Source of the DNA: an uncultured Candidatus Saccharibacteria bacterium
GTDB lineage: Bacteria > Patescibacteriota > Saccharimonadia > Saccharimonadales > Saccharimonadaceae
Assembly (NCBI GenBank): GCA_946222005.1
Contig: CAMIHP010000006.1
Coordinates: 21,959 to 85,958 of the forward strand
Length of the DNA: 64,000 nucleotides
Direction: 5' to 3'
The notes beneath the pieces were generated by a model. The model searched no databases, had not been told where the DNA came from, and was given only the letters and a program-made list of their open reading frames with translations. Of the stretch, positions 8,270 to 16,566 are shown piece after piece; position 1 is the first letter of the stretch; each line of letters opens with the position of its first letter. The translations under genes were made by a program, and so were the position numbers.

Positions 8270-8538
8270 AAGATAAAATCCTTTCTTTGGAGTTGTAATA
8301 CCTATACACACCGAGAAGGGGTGCAGTATTACTGGTTTGTTGTTGTATCCGACCGCATTGTTAATGTCCGACATATGCCGCAAAAAATCGCCTCTGCACG
8401 ATTGCAAAGACGAGTCTCGAGTTTCGTACTAGAACGCTGGCGCAAGAAGGCAGCAACGTATCCGAAATTCCCTCGGTAGCATACTTATCGGCTGCTTTGT
8501 CGTGCATAACAGCCCGCTACGGTCTTTGGCAATGTCTG
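8270..8538 (-). promoter_or_regulatory. Long 5' leader of rplJL, candidate L10 autoregulatory leader
   Basis: About 270 nt of non-coding transcript are implied between the promoter at 8545-8574 and ATG 8269. In many bacteria the rplJ leader binds the L10-L12 complex and represses translation. No conserved motif was confirmed here. Confidence 0.35.
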
Positions 8539-8544
8539 GAAGAG

Positions 8545-8574
8545 ATTATAGCAGATGATGGTAGGTGGATGCAA
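8545..8574 (-). promoter_or_regulatory. Promoter of rplJ-rplL
   Basis: TTGCAT (8569-8574), an 18-nt spacer and TATAAT (8545-8550) on the minus strand. Confidence 0.6.
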
Positions 8575-8623
8575 GGCGTGGAAAACTATTTGTGTCAGCG
8601 CGTAAACAGAGCGAGGAAGTAGC

Positions 8624-10759
8624 TTAGCTGTGCAGTTGTGCTTGGGTAAGCATCGCGTCGATTTTGCGGTTCGTATTGTTAATGCGGCTTCGGCTTGGTT
8701 GGTGCAAGGTTGTTTTACCAAAATCCTGCTTACGCCTGTTGAGATCGCTCATGCGCGTGAGCTGCTCTTCTGTTGGCTGGAACTGGTAGCCAAGCTGCTT
8801 ACCTAGTTTATATAGAATATGCGCCGCAACACCATGGCGTGCTGCTTTGCGGTCCTCCTTGGTGAGGATCTGGACTTCAAAGGGCAAAATACCTGAGGCT
8901 TGATCCTCGTACAGGCCTGTCATCTTAGCAACGCGAAAACCTTTCTTGTTATCTTCCTTAAAATCAATGTACTCTTCAGCACGAGTACCCGGATAACGAG
9001 CCTCAAATGCAGCCTTAATATCCTTAATGAATTGAGTGTCTCCCTCTACCTTGAGTATCTTGTCTCGGCCTGGTGCAGCATAGGGGGTAATAATATAGTC
9101 ATCATCCTCGTTGGTTGAAGTCTTGTTATTTTGCGTAGCTTTATCTTGTGGTGGCGTAACAATATCGTTATTGTTGATCATATCCAAGAACACATCAAGC
9201 AGTTCATCGCGATCCTCTGTAATAAATGTGATGCCATCGATATCGAACGGCACTTCGAGCGAGCTGTCTTTCTCTGGTGGAGATAATGAGCGCAGTGTCT
9301 GTGGTGTAATATCGTCAAATTGCTCACAGAGTTCGTCGATGCATTGAGTCTTCAAATCGTCCAAAATCTTTATCGTTTTCTCGTCATATGCTTGCAAAGC
9401 TTCATATGAAATAAATTCTCGCCCATCCTGGCGTTCTTTCTCTTTAACTTTTACACTATTCATCTTGTCATCATACGCTTGCAGTATGTCTGGTGAGATA
9501 GAGGCGCGGATTTTTTGATACTCTTCTCTCTTTTGTTTCTCTGCTTTTTTTGCTGCTTCTGCAAGCTTACGCGCGAGAGAGCCAACGGACTTGAGCCGCC
9601 ATACCGCTCGGAGCTCAGTGTGCCACTCATAACTACAGTTGCCATTCCCTACCACAATATTGTGGTTCGACTCTTGGCCAAGGACAAGCTTGCTGTCACC
9701 TCCGCTTTTGTCTGTTTTGCCAATCATGCGCGCGAGAATTTTTTCTGTAATGTTGCAATAGTTTTGGTTGCGCTCTTCGGCAGTGATGGCTTGGTCTGGG
9801 TTATCAATATCAGTAGTACCTAATACGCCAAACTCCGACAGGATGCGCTCAGCAAGGTCCACAAAATGCCCTTGGCCGGTATTGCGCAATTGGAGGCATA
9901 TCACCTTACTTCGTAATGCCATTGCTAGCCCATCGAAGCCAATGATTTCGCACAATGGTGCAAGCAGTGCTTCGCTCTTGTAGGCTAGTTCATACGCTTC
10001 CGATGTATCATAGCGAGTGTTATTAAGCTTGTTGAGTGTGTTGACAGCCTCCATGAAAATTGTTGAAAGCCCAACGCTCTCTCCTGCATCCAAAAGGTCA
10101 TCAAGATTAAGCATATTCATTGGCTGTTGCCACAGCTCTTGCATGAGGTTCTCTGCTTGCATGCGGTCGTGTGTTGCAGTCTCAAGAAGCTGACTTTGTT
10201 TCTGTTCATCTGTAAGATATTGACTCTCCGCAGAGGAAGGCTTTATCCTTCCTTTTGATTTTTCGAGCTTTCGAGCTTTCGTAATGGCTGTGTATAGAGA
10301 CTCTTTGTTCTGAGCGTCTGGGTCAGATGACATCTTTTGCGTATTAAGAAATTTACTCCAGGCGCTTGACAGCTGGCTGGTATCCTGCAGCATCGAAACA
10401 ATTTGGTTAAACTTTTTATATGCATCCACTTCCCACTGTTTTTTATGGTCTTCGAGCATCTTGTGGCGGAGGCTGGCAAGGTTCTCCGTTTTGAGCAGTT
10501 CATCACGATTGCCTGCTGTATACAATAAGTACGCAGTATAGGCGCTGTGATTGCTGTACTTTGCAAATAGCTCCCCAGCAAAGTCTCGCATGAGGCTCAA
10601 GCCCGATACAATTCGCTTTGTTTTAGACTCTGGTGTGCTAGTTAGATTGAGCGCTTTTTCGTATAAATCGTATCGATCTTTATCAAAGCCCGCATTTGTC
10701 TCGTGCGCTAAGGTGTTATTTACTGGGTTAGCTGTACGCTCTTTTGTTGGATTCGACAC
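8624..10759 (-). CDS. Large protein with a divergent RelA/SpoT-like region
   Basis: A 711-residue soluble protein starting at GTG. Near residues 620-645 it has FEVQILTKEDRKAARHGVAAH, very like the EVQIRT...AEYGVAAHWxYK signature ending the (p)ppGpp synthetase domain of RelA/SpoT. Around 250-285, KSEALLAPLCEIIGFDGLA resembles the helix region after the RelA HD domain (ETLEIYAPLAHRLGI). A weak counterpart of the synthetase start lies near 375-400. The HD hydrolase signature and the DYIxxPKxNGYxSLH loop are not recognisable, and an acidic or charged insertion separates the parts. It may make or degrade (p)ppGpp, or may have kept only the fold. It is placed between tmk and rplJ. Confidence 0.5.
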   Translation of the reverse strand: MSNPTKERTANPVNNTLAHETNAGFDKDRYDLYEKALNLTSTPESKTKRIVSGLSLMRDFAGELFAKYSNHSAYTAYLLYTAGNRDELLKTENLASLRHKMLEDHKKQWEVDAYKKFNQIVSMLQDTSQLSSAWSKFLNTQKMSSDPDAQNKESLYTAITKARKLEKSKGRIKPSSAESQYLTDEQKQSQLLETATHDRMQAENLMQELWQQPMNMLNLDDLLDAGESVGLSTIFMEAVNTLNKLNNTRYDTSEAYELAYKSEALLAPLCEIIGFDGLAMALRSKVICLQLRNTGQGHFVDLAERILSEFGVLGTTDIDNPDQAITAEERNQNYCNITEKILARMIGKTDKSGGDSKLVLGQESNHNIVVGNGNCSYEWHTELRAVWRLKSVGSLARKLAEAAKKAEKQKREEYQKIRASISPDILQAYDDKMNSVKVKEKERQDGREFISYEALQAYDEKTIKILDDLKTQCIDELCEQFDDITPQTLRSLSPPEKDSSLEVPFDIDGITFITEDRDELLDVFLDMINNNDIVTPPQDKATQNNKTSTNEDDDYIITPYAAPGRDKILKVEGDTQFIKDIKAAFEARYPGTRAEEYIDFKEDNKKGFRVAKMTGLYEDQASGILPFEVQILTKEDRKAARHGVAAHILYKLGKQLGYQFQPTEEQLTRMSDLNRRKQDFGKTTLHQPSRSRINNTNRKIDAMLTQAQLHS

Positions 10760-10960
10760 AGTGCATACAACTGTAGCAAAGTTATCAAAAAATCACAAGT
10801 GTTGACCCCTGAAGGGTGTGTGTCCGTTTGTTATGAAAAAGTAAGTAACAAGATGATTTTAGAGGTGTTTTGTACTATATAAGTATAAAATTACAATGCT
10901 ATATAGCAGCTATATGCTGATATTTCCGTACTAAATAGCCCCATAGAGTATTTTTCATTT

Positions 10961-11653
10961 TCATTTTGCGTTAATGATCGAAAGAATCTCGCGCTGTATC
11001 TCGTGTGGAGACTTACGTTCGCCATTATCGCTCATACACTGAATTATAGGTACCTGGTAATCTTTGGCAAGCATACGATAGCCCGTGTGAACGCGCTGCT
11101 GGAAGCCTTTCCCTTGTGTTTCGAAAGTGTCGGGAGCTGTGGTAGGCGTACCTCTCTGCTGGATGTGATGCAGACGCTCCTTCTCATCGTTGAGCGTGAG
11201 GATGATGAGGTAGTCTGGCGTGAGATAGCGTTGGCCGGTAAATAAGGCAGTAACATGCTGGATATGTTCCTGACTCAGACCTTCACCATAACCCTGATAT
11301 GCGAGTGTTGAAAGATAATTACGCGATGCAAGGACAGTCTCGCCGCGTGCTAGCGCCGGTTGGATGATCTGCTGCCATAGCTCTCGCCGTGCAGCGCTGA
11401 GTAGTGCAAGATTAATCTCTGGGTCGCGCCGGAGATTGCCATTCTTGATAACAGTGCGGAGATAGTGAGCAATTGGCGTAGTCTGGGCCGGGTCATCACT
11501 GCTTGGTTCTTCAACGATTGTCACTGTATAGCCTTGGGCTTGATAGTGCTTGGCGAGGAGCTCCACTTGAGTCGACTTACCTGTGCCATCAATCCCCTCA
11601 ATGACGATATAGTTACCTTGATATCGAGCTTTCTCACCACGTTCTATATTCAT
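10961..11653 (-). CDS. tmk: Thymidylate kinase-like protein
   Basis: A 230-residue P-loop kinase that would phosphorylate dTMP to dTDP. The P-loop GIDGTGKST is at residues 20-28, and NYLSTLAYQGYG near 112-123 corresponds to the family segment DRYxDSxLAYQG. At that site the usual DR(Y/F/H) triad reads S110-R111-N112, so the conserved aspartate is missing. A lid segment with Arg/Gln follows near 165. GAGGGG lies 9 nt before ATG 11653. The gene follows 11672-12181 by 18 nt and is probably co-transcribed. The family call is firm; activity is less certain. Confidence 0.85.
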   Translation of the reverse strand: MNIERGEKARYQGNYIVIEGIDGTGKSTQVELLAKHYQAQGYTVTIVEEPSSDDPAQTTPIAHYLRTVIKNGNLRRDPEINLALLSAARRELWQQIIQPALARGETVLASRNYLSTLAYQGYGEGLSQEHIQHVTALFTGQRYLTPDYLIILTLNDEKERLHHIQQRGTPTTAPDTFETQGKGFQQRVHTGYRMLAKDYQVPIIQCMSDNGERKSPHEIQREILSIINAK

Positions 11654-11671
11654 TGCAAAATACCCCTCACC

Positions 11672-12181
11672 CTATATATCAATCTTTCGTAAAACAGATT
11701 CAGACGGTATACCGCCCTTTGTAATATAATCTGCAAAGATCTGCCCAGCTTGTTCTCCAGTAAATACCTCTTCTGGATGAATACGAATCGTAAATGGTTC
11801 GCCATCGCGCTGCCAGGTGAGTGGAATGAATCGCTCTTTATCAGCCACTGGCTCTCGCGCGACCACATAGTGGATATATGGATACTGAGCTGTTTGGTTG
11901 CCTGGATCCGGCACCCGCACCTCTATAGTCATGCCGGTATTCGACCCAGCACATTGCATATAGTAGCCATCAGCCAAGCTATCCTTTGGTACATTCTTTG
12001 GATGGGCAATACCATCTGGCAGAGCCCACACGCAGATACTAAAGCAACGGTTGCCATCAAGGACAGTTGGGTCAGCAATAGCCTGGCTCACCTTTTGTGC
12101 AACCTGCTCTGGTGTCTGCGGCTGCAAAAATCGCTCAAAATAACCAACACTACCAACGAGCGAATAGACATATTTTTTCAT
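11672..12181 (-). CDS. Soluble protein of unknown function
   Basis: 169 residues, no TM segment. The central part contains CFSICVWALPDG and DGYYMQCAGSNTGMTIEVRVPD, which look like beta strands of a small alpha/beta domain; the C-terminal part has PFTIRIHPEEVFTGEQAG. I do not recognise the family. ATG 12181 has a very strong ribosome site (GGAGGTG, 5 nt spacing). It lies upstream of tmk in the same direction. Confidence 0.6.
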   Translation of the reverse strand: MKKYVYSLVGSVGYFERFLQPQTPEQVAQKVSQAIADPTVLDGNRCFSICVWALPDGIAHPKNVPKDSLADGYYMQCAGSNTGMTIEVRVPDPGNQTAQYPYIHYVVAREPVADKERFIPLTWQRDGEPFTIRIHPEEVFTGEQAGQIFADYITKGGIPSESVLRKIDI

Positions 12182-12261
12182 ATAGCACCTCCGTTACTAT
12201 GGTGATGAATGAATAGTATGAGAGTATCACCACTCATTCCATCATACCATGCATAGGTAGG

Positions 12262-12301
12262 CACATAAATAATACTGCCAGCTTCCCTGACTGGCAGTAT
12301 T
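12262..12301 (-). terminator. Intrinsic terminator after rplA
   Basis: A perfect 11-bp stem AATACTGCCAG / CTGGCAGTATT (12271-12281 with 12291-12301), followed on the minus strand by a T-rich run. Confidence 0.8.
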
Positions 12302-12327
12302 ATGGCGAGTGCTATACTCTTTTCTAA

Positions 12328-13308
12328 CTAATCGAGTTTGTGCTCAACCTTGATGCCGGGCCCCATCGTCGTTGCAGCTGCGATGGATTTGACATACACA
12401 CCCTTGAGTGAGCTTGGTTTCTGAGCTTGCAGGCTAGTGAAGAAGGCGTCGGCATTCGCGCGGAGCTTTTCTGTACCAAAGCTTACCTTACCGATGCTAA
12501 GGTGAATCGCGGCTTGCTTGTCTACGCGGTACTCCACCTTACCAGCTTTTGCCTCAGTGACGGCAGTTGCAATATCAGTTGTTACAGTACCGCTCTTTGG
12601 GTTAGGCATCAGACCCTTTGGCCCAAGCAGACGGGCGTATTTACCAAGCTTTGGCATGTACTGCGGAGTGGCGATCAAAACGTCAAAGTCTAACGTACCT
12701 TTGTCGAGTAGCTTGATGATAGCCTCTTCGCCAGCAATGTCTGCCCCAGCTTTGGTAGCAGTTGCAACCTCGGCTTCTGGCGCAAAGACAGCGATGCGAA
12801 CAGTCTTGCCTGTGCCGTGTGGCAGGACGACTGTCGAGCGGATGTTTTGATCGGCCTGGCGTGGATCAACACCAAGGCGGACGTGCAACTCAACACTCGC
12901 ATCAAACTTAGCAGGATTGGTCTCGGTCGCAAGCTGCAGCGCTTCGTCTAGCGAGTACACCTTATCTTTTTCAACCTTCTCAGCTAGTTTGCGATAGGCC
13001 TTGCCGCGGCGCTCGATCAGTGGGCGAACCTTTGGTGCAGGGCCTTTTTTGATCGCTGCATCGACATCACCTTGAGGGGTTGTATCGCCAGCTTCTTTGC
13101 GAGCCTCCTTCTCGGCCTTGGCTTCAGCTTCGTCGAGAGCCTTTTGGCTACGCTTACCAGCCTTTGCCACAGTGGCTTCGCGCTGGGCAATGACATCCTT
13201 GTCGTTTGCAGCTGCGATAGCTGCCTCAATCTCTGCAATAGTGTTTTTTTCTGAAACATCGAGTTTCAGCTCTGCTGCTTTTTCAAGCAGATCGGCTTTT
13301 TTTGCCAT
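12328..13308 (-). CDS. rplA: 50S ribosomal protein L1 with an N-terminal extension
   Basis: 326 residues; the family norm is about 230. Residues about 100-326 are ordinary L1 (RLLGPKGLMPNPKSGTV and GKVEYRVDKQ are visible). The first 95 or so residues are extra: a helix-rich head, AELKLDVSEKNTIAEIEAAI, resembling small HeH/SAP-like DNA/RNA-binding folds, then a charged Ala/Lys/Glu-rich linker. ATG 13308 is chosen for AAAGGA 5 nt upstream; the open frame to 13458 is not needed. The gene is separated from rplK by tRNA-Pro and two membrane-protein genes, unlike the usual rplK-rplA pair. Confidence 0.93.
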   Translation of the reverse strand: MAKKADLLEKAAELKLDVSEKNTIAEIEAAIAAANDKDVIAQREATVAKAGKRSQKALDEAEAKAEKEARKEAGDTTPQGDVDAAIKKGPAPKVRPLIERRGKAYRKLAEKVEKDKVYSLDEALQLATETNPAKFDASVELHVRLGVDPRQADQNIRSTVVLPHGTGKTVRIAVFAPEAEVATATKAGADIAGEEAIIKLLDKGTLDFDVLIATPQYMPKLGKYARLLGPKGLMPNPKSGTVTTDIATAVTEAKAGKVEYRVDKQAAIHLSIGKVSFGTEKLRANADAFFTSLQAQKPSSLKGVYVKSIAAATTMGPGIKVEHKLD

Positions 13309-13440
13309 AGTATCCTTTCTGTGGTGCAAGCGGCTTGGGTGCCTCCCACGATTACTCATTAACCATTCTAGTATAGCACATATGGCCCCGCAGCATGAGA
13401 CAATAAACTTGTACAATGCGAAAATAACAAAGTGGTTATT

Positions 13441-13470
13441 TTGAGCACGTGTCACCAATTGTGCTATAAT
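13441..13470 (+). promoter_or_regulatory. Promoter of tRNA-Pro
   Basis: TTGAGC (13441-13446), 18 nt, TATAAT (13465-13470). Confidence 0.65.
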
Positions 13471-13482
13471 GAGAGACGTTGT

Positions 13483-13558
13483 CGGGGTGTGGCGCAGCTG
13501 GTAGCGCGTACGGCTGGGGGCCGTGAGGTCGCAAGTTCAAGTCTTGTCACCCCGACCA
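13483..13558 (+). tRNA. tRNA-Pro (anticodon GGG)
   Basis: Cloverleaf read by eye: acceptor CGGGGTG pairs with CACCCCG, the anticodon stem TACGG/CCGTG encloses loop CTGGGGG, the T-loop has GTTCAAG, and CCA is encoded. The gene interrupts the minus-strand rplK-rplA interval. Confidence 0.95.
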
Positions 13559-13578
13559 TTTTGGTTTCATGTCTTCCT

Positions 13579-13613
13579 CTCACGTTATGGGCATTGTGCA
13601 CGTGAGATTTTTA
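13579..13613 (+). terminator. Terminator of tRNA-Pro
   Basis: CTCACGT / ACGTGAG stem (13579-13585 with 13600-13606) followed by ATTTTT. Confidence 0.75.
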
Positions 13614-13687
13614 TTTGCTTGGCATTCTTGGGCTTTTCCAGAGAGTAAGACGGTCTATCGGCAACTGTATCGCTGCTTTTAACAAAT

Positions 13688-14188
13688 CTACATAGACGGG
13701 TGATACAGGTTCATAATACGAAACGCCCATGCCAGCCCAAGTGCGCCAACGATAATCAATACACTCATCGTTATCTCTACCTGCTTGTAATGTCGCACAT
13801 GAAAGCGAGGAATAGTGGCAAGCACTGCAATAAGGAAGCCCAATGCTATGGCTGCTGAGGCAGGAATGAATTTATGTCCAATTTGGAAGGCGAATGCACC
13901 CATCAAGAACGCTGTCGAGCCATAGATGATGCGCGAAATAGGCCTACTACCACGGCCAAGCCATAGCACACCAGCCGCAAAGCAGGCTGCATCCATACCG
14001 AAAATTATGGTAGCTGCCCAAACTGGATCTATTCGTGTGTAGTGAGCTGTAGGGTAATTGACTATATATGATATCGCCTCTGATATCAGCGCAACAATGA
14101 CAAAGATTAGCCATAGCCGTACCATCTGCTTGGTGCGGCGCACTGGTATATTTTGTAGTTGCTGGACATGGGTGGATGATATGCTCAT
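13688..14188 (-). CDS. Four-TM membrane protein of unknown function
   Basis: 166 residues with four hydrophobic segments (about 24-44, 57-77, 88-106 and 112-128, with a last one near 140-158). The N-terminus is cytoplasmic and polar. No motif is recognised. It sits between rplK and rplA on the same strand as both, but tRNA-Pro on the opposite strand separates it from rplA. Confidence 0.55.
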   Translation of the reverse strand: MSISSTHVQQLQNIPVRRTKQMVRLWLIFVIVALISEAISYIVNYPTAHYTRIDPVWAATIIFGMDAACFAAGVLWLGRGSRPISRIIYGSTAFLMGAFAFQIGHKFIPASAAIALGFLIAVLATIPRFHVRHYKQVEITMSVLIIVGALGLAWAFRIMNLYHPSM

Positions 14189-14295
14189 GATTGTTCCTCT
14201 TGTACTGTAATAATCTTCTTAGTCCGAAGGTGGCTATATTATCGAGTACGTATTACTATTCTCTTTCTTCGTCGCTGGTATTATTGCACTACTCT

Positions 14296-14835
14296 TTACA
14301 TTCCACTCATTTCAGCAAACTCATAGACAAACGCCCCGCTGCTTGGTGAAAAACAAAATATATCGTTAGTGCGATGACTCGACGAATAGCGTGCCACGCA
14401 GCGGTTGTCACTGCTGATGGCTGCTCGAGCTTGATCACTAAACTTCTTTGGTGGAATAGTATGCTTACCAAGGATAGCGGTGTCTCGAAATACCGACTCA
14501 GGGTGAGGGAGGTTGTCTCCGTAATGGTACCATCCTGAACAACCGTGTGGGCAATCGGTAAAGGGTTGTATGCTCAGCAGGCGATCACGCGTCGCTTTGT
14601 CGGTGATAATGCCAATAACCATACCATTATTGCCATCCCAGCCGTCTATCGCATACCCCGACTGATAACTCACATCCATATGGCGAATTGCATCGTGATC
14701 AAAGCGCCCATAGAAGATCGTCGTTGTGAAGCTACCAATCGTCCCCTCATACAGCCACCAGCCAATCGCCGCAACGACGAACACGCCAAGAATAAGGATT
14801 GGTATAGAGATTTTGTCGAGGAGAAGTTTACGCAT
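14296..14835 (-). CDS. Membrane-anchored extracellular four-cysteine protein, family member A
   Basis: 179 residues with one N-terminal TM anchor (about 9-30) and a soluble outer domain. The domain carries RDRLLSIQPFTDCPHGCSGWY, a SVFRDT motif, then RC and FC further on. The gene at 56557-57162 has the same architecture and the same order: RNRLLAQQPFIRC...CSGW, SILRDT and two later cysteines. The two define a small family; four cysteines could form two disulfides outside the cell. ATG 14835 is chosen because a perfect promoter (TTGACA, 18 nt, TACAAT) ends 6 nt before it, so the mRNA is leaderless. The function is unknown. Confidence 0.6.
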   Translation of the reverse strand: MRKLLLDKISIPILILGVFVVAAIGWWLYEGTIGSFTTTIFYGRFDHDAIRHMDVSYQSGYAIDGWDGNNGMVIGIITDKATRDRLLSIQPFTDCPHGCSGWYHYGDNLPHPESVFRDTAILGKHTIPPKKFSDQARAAISSDNRCVARYSSSHRTNDIFCFSPSSGAFVYEFAEMSGM

Positions 14836-14841
14836 ACTGTT

Positions 14842-14871
14842 ATTGTAAACTACTATTGCAAAATATGTCAA
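14842..14871 (-). promoter_or_regulatory. Promoter of the four-cysteine protein A (leaderless)
   Basis: TTGACA (14866-14871), 18 nt, TACAAT (14842-14847), ending 6 nt before ATG 14835. Confidence 0.75.
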
Positions 14872-14880
14872 TTTATACCA

Positions 14881-14908
14881 AAAATACCTCTGCACGCAGA
14901 GGTATTTT
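14881..14908 (-). terminator. Terminator of secE-nusG-rplK
   Basis: AAAATACCTCTGC / GCAGAGGTATTTT inverted repeat with flanking A and T runs, just after the rplK stop; it could act in both directions. Its left part overlaps the promoter region of the gene at 14296-14835. Confidence 0.85.
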
Positions 14909-14925
14909 AATGTGCGCCGAGTAGA

Positions 14926-15351
14926 TTAGTCGGTGACTTCCACGCCCATGCTGCGAGCAGTACCCGCCACCGTCTTGATAGCTCCTTCGAGACTGATGGC
15001 GTTGAGTTGCTCCATTTTTGCTTGAGCGATCTCCTCAAGCTGCGCTCGGGTGATCGTCCCAACCTTGTCGCTGTGCGGCTTGCTACTACCCTTCTTGATG
15101 CCGATCGCAGCACGGATCATATCATCAACGGGTTGGCCGAGGCTGCGCCATGCGAAGGTGCGGTCCTCAAACACTTGGATATGGACGATAACATCCTTAC
15201 CCATATCTGCCTTGGTGGCGTCATTGAATGGGTTGATGAAGTCCATCATATTCAAGCCCCACTGACCAAGTGTGCTACCAACGGGAGGCCCAGCAGTGGC
15301 ACGGCCAGCTGGAATACGAAGCTTCAGGTTGCCGATAACTTTTTTTGCCAT
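14926..15351 (-). CDS. rplK: 50S ribosomal protein L11
   Basis: 141 residues, standard length. The N-terminal domain begins KLRIPAGRATAGPPVGSTLGQWG, the conserved proline-rich segment that meets elongation factors, and the C-terminal rRNA-binding domain ends KTVAGTARSMGVEV. It is the last gene of the secE-nusG-rplK unit and is closed by a strong hairpin. Confidence 0.97.
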   Translation of the reverse strand: MAKKVIGNLKLRIPAGRATAGPPVGSTLGQWGLNMMDFINPFNDATKADMGKDVIVHIQVFEDRTFAWRSLGQPVDDMIRAAIGIKKGSSKPHSDKVGTITRAQLEEIAQAKMEQLNAISLEGAIKTVAGTARSMGVEVTD

Positions 15352-15444
15352 TATATTTCCTTTTACTCAATTACTACTGGTATTGAGTGCGTAACGTTGC
15401 TATTATAGTGGATCGCTCATGCAAATGCAAACTGCGTGCGAGGC

Positions 15445-15990
15445 TTATACCTTCTTGACCTGCAGCGCATCAAGCTCAACTGGCGTGTCGCGGCCAAACA
15501 TGCTCACCATCACCTTGAGCTTACCCTTGGTGGTGTCAATCTCACTCACGGTGCCATCAAAGTCTTTGAATGGCCCATCGATGATACTGACTACTTCCCC
15601 TTCGCTAAAGTCAATCTGATGCTTGGGGTCTTCCACGCCCATGCGCTTCTTGATCTTCTTAATCTCAGCCTCGCTGACAGGGGTTGGCTCGGTGCCACTC
15701 CCCACAAAGCCCGTCACGCCAGGCGTATTGCGCACGATGTACCATGTCTCGTCGGTGAGCTTCATCTCAACTAAGACATAGCCTTGGAAGATCTTAACCT
15801 CAACGACTTTGCGCTTGCCATTTTTGATCTGGATTTGCTTCTCCTTGGGGACGATTGCATCGAAGATTTTGTCGGCCATATCAACGGCCTGAATGCGCTG
15901 GCGGATGCTATCGGCTACCTTCTCTTCGTAGCCACTGTAGGTATGGATAGCGTACCATTGCCGTGTGCTGTCGTAGCGTTTTTTTGTCAT
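15445..15990 (-). CDS. nusG: Transcription termination/antitermination factor NusG
   Basis: 181 residues. The NGN domain is WYAIHTYSGYEEKVADSIRQR with IFQGYVLVEM, and the C-terminal KOW domain is VVSIIDGPFKDFDGTVSEID. NusG binds RNA polymerase and links it to Rho or to the ribosome. It lies 3 nt downstream of secE. Confidence 0.97.
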   Translation of the reverse strand: MTKKRYDSTRQWYAIHTYSGYEEKVADSIRQRIQAVDMADKIFDAIVPKEKQIQIKNGKRKVVEVKIFQGYVLVEMKLTDETWYIVRNTPGVTGFVGSGTEPTPVSEAEIKKIKKRMGVEDPKHQIDFSEGEVVSIIDGPFKDFDGTVSEIDTTKGKLKVMVSMFGRDTPVELDALQVKKV

Positions 15991-15993
15991 TGT

Positions 15994-16353
15994 CTACCTC
16001 CCCAGGATAATTTGAAATAGATATTTAAATGCAGCATCGAGCAGCAAAAGCGTTGCACTAAACACTGCAATAAAGCCAAGTAGTGCACCAGACATTTTCC
16101 ATGTTGTTGCGCGATCGGGCCAGCGCACCATACGGAGCTCATACCAGGCTCCAGCAAAGTAATTGCGAATCGCCGAGAATGGGCCACGGCGCTGACGCTT
16201 TGGCTTGGTTGTTTTTGATTTTTTTGCCTCGGTTTTGGCTGGTGCCGCAGAGGTTGTCTTTTCTTTTGATGTTTTGGTCTTGGTGGGCGTGGTGTCTTGC
16301 GCTGTGATGCGCGTCACGCGGTTGGTTGATGATTTTTTGCTTGGTTTCGCCAC
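15994..16353 (-). CDS. secE: Preprotein translocase subunit SecE
   Basis: 119 residues: a long Lys/Thr-rich cytoplasmic tail (about 1-60), the conserved amphipathic helix WYELRMVRWPDRATTWK, and one C-terminal TM helix. It belongs to the SecYEG channel; secY is at 36391-37866. It starts at GTG with GGGGAG 8 nt upstream and heads the secE-nusG-rplK unit. Confidence 0.93.
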   Translation of the reverse strand: MAKPSKKSSTNRVTRITAQDTTPTKTKTSKEKTTSAAPAKTEAKKSKTTKPKRQRRGPFSAIRNYFAGAWYELRMVRWPDRATTWKMSGALLGFIAVFSATLLLLDAAFKYLFQIILGR

Positions 16354-16402
16354 AGCATACTCCCCAAATTTAATAGCCTGTCTTTGCAGGCTGTCAAGCC
16401 CT

Positions 16403-16432
16403 AGTGTAGCGCGCTATAGTAAGGATTGTCAA
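16403..16432 (-). promoter_or_regulatory. Promoter of secE-nusG-rplK
   Basis: TTGACA (16427-16432), 18 nt, TACACT (16403-16408) on the minus strand, about 50 nt before the secE start. Confidence 0.65.
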
Positions 16433-16566
16433 GGGATGAAAGCCTCGAAACTATATTTTCTGCATTAATATCCATATTACTACTACTGTTATGTTTATGT
16501 GGCTCGGCAGGAGATGAATGATACCAAGACAATATCCACCAAGCCAAAATTCTCTAGGGAGTGCCG

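Noticed and set aside
7451..8479. A 342-codon open frame on the plus strand opposite rplL and rplJ
   Set aside because: It is fully antisense to two certain ribosomal genes, and its translation is rich in Cys/His with no domain pattern; it is a codon-bias shadow.
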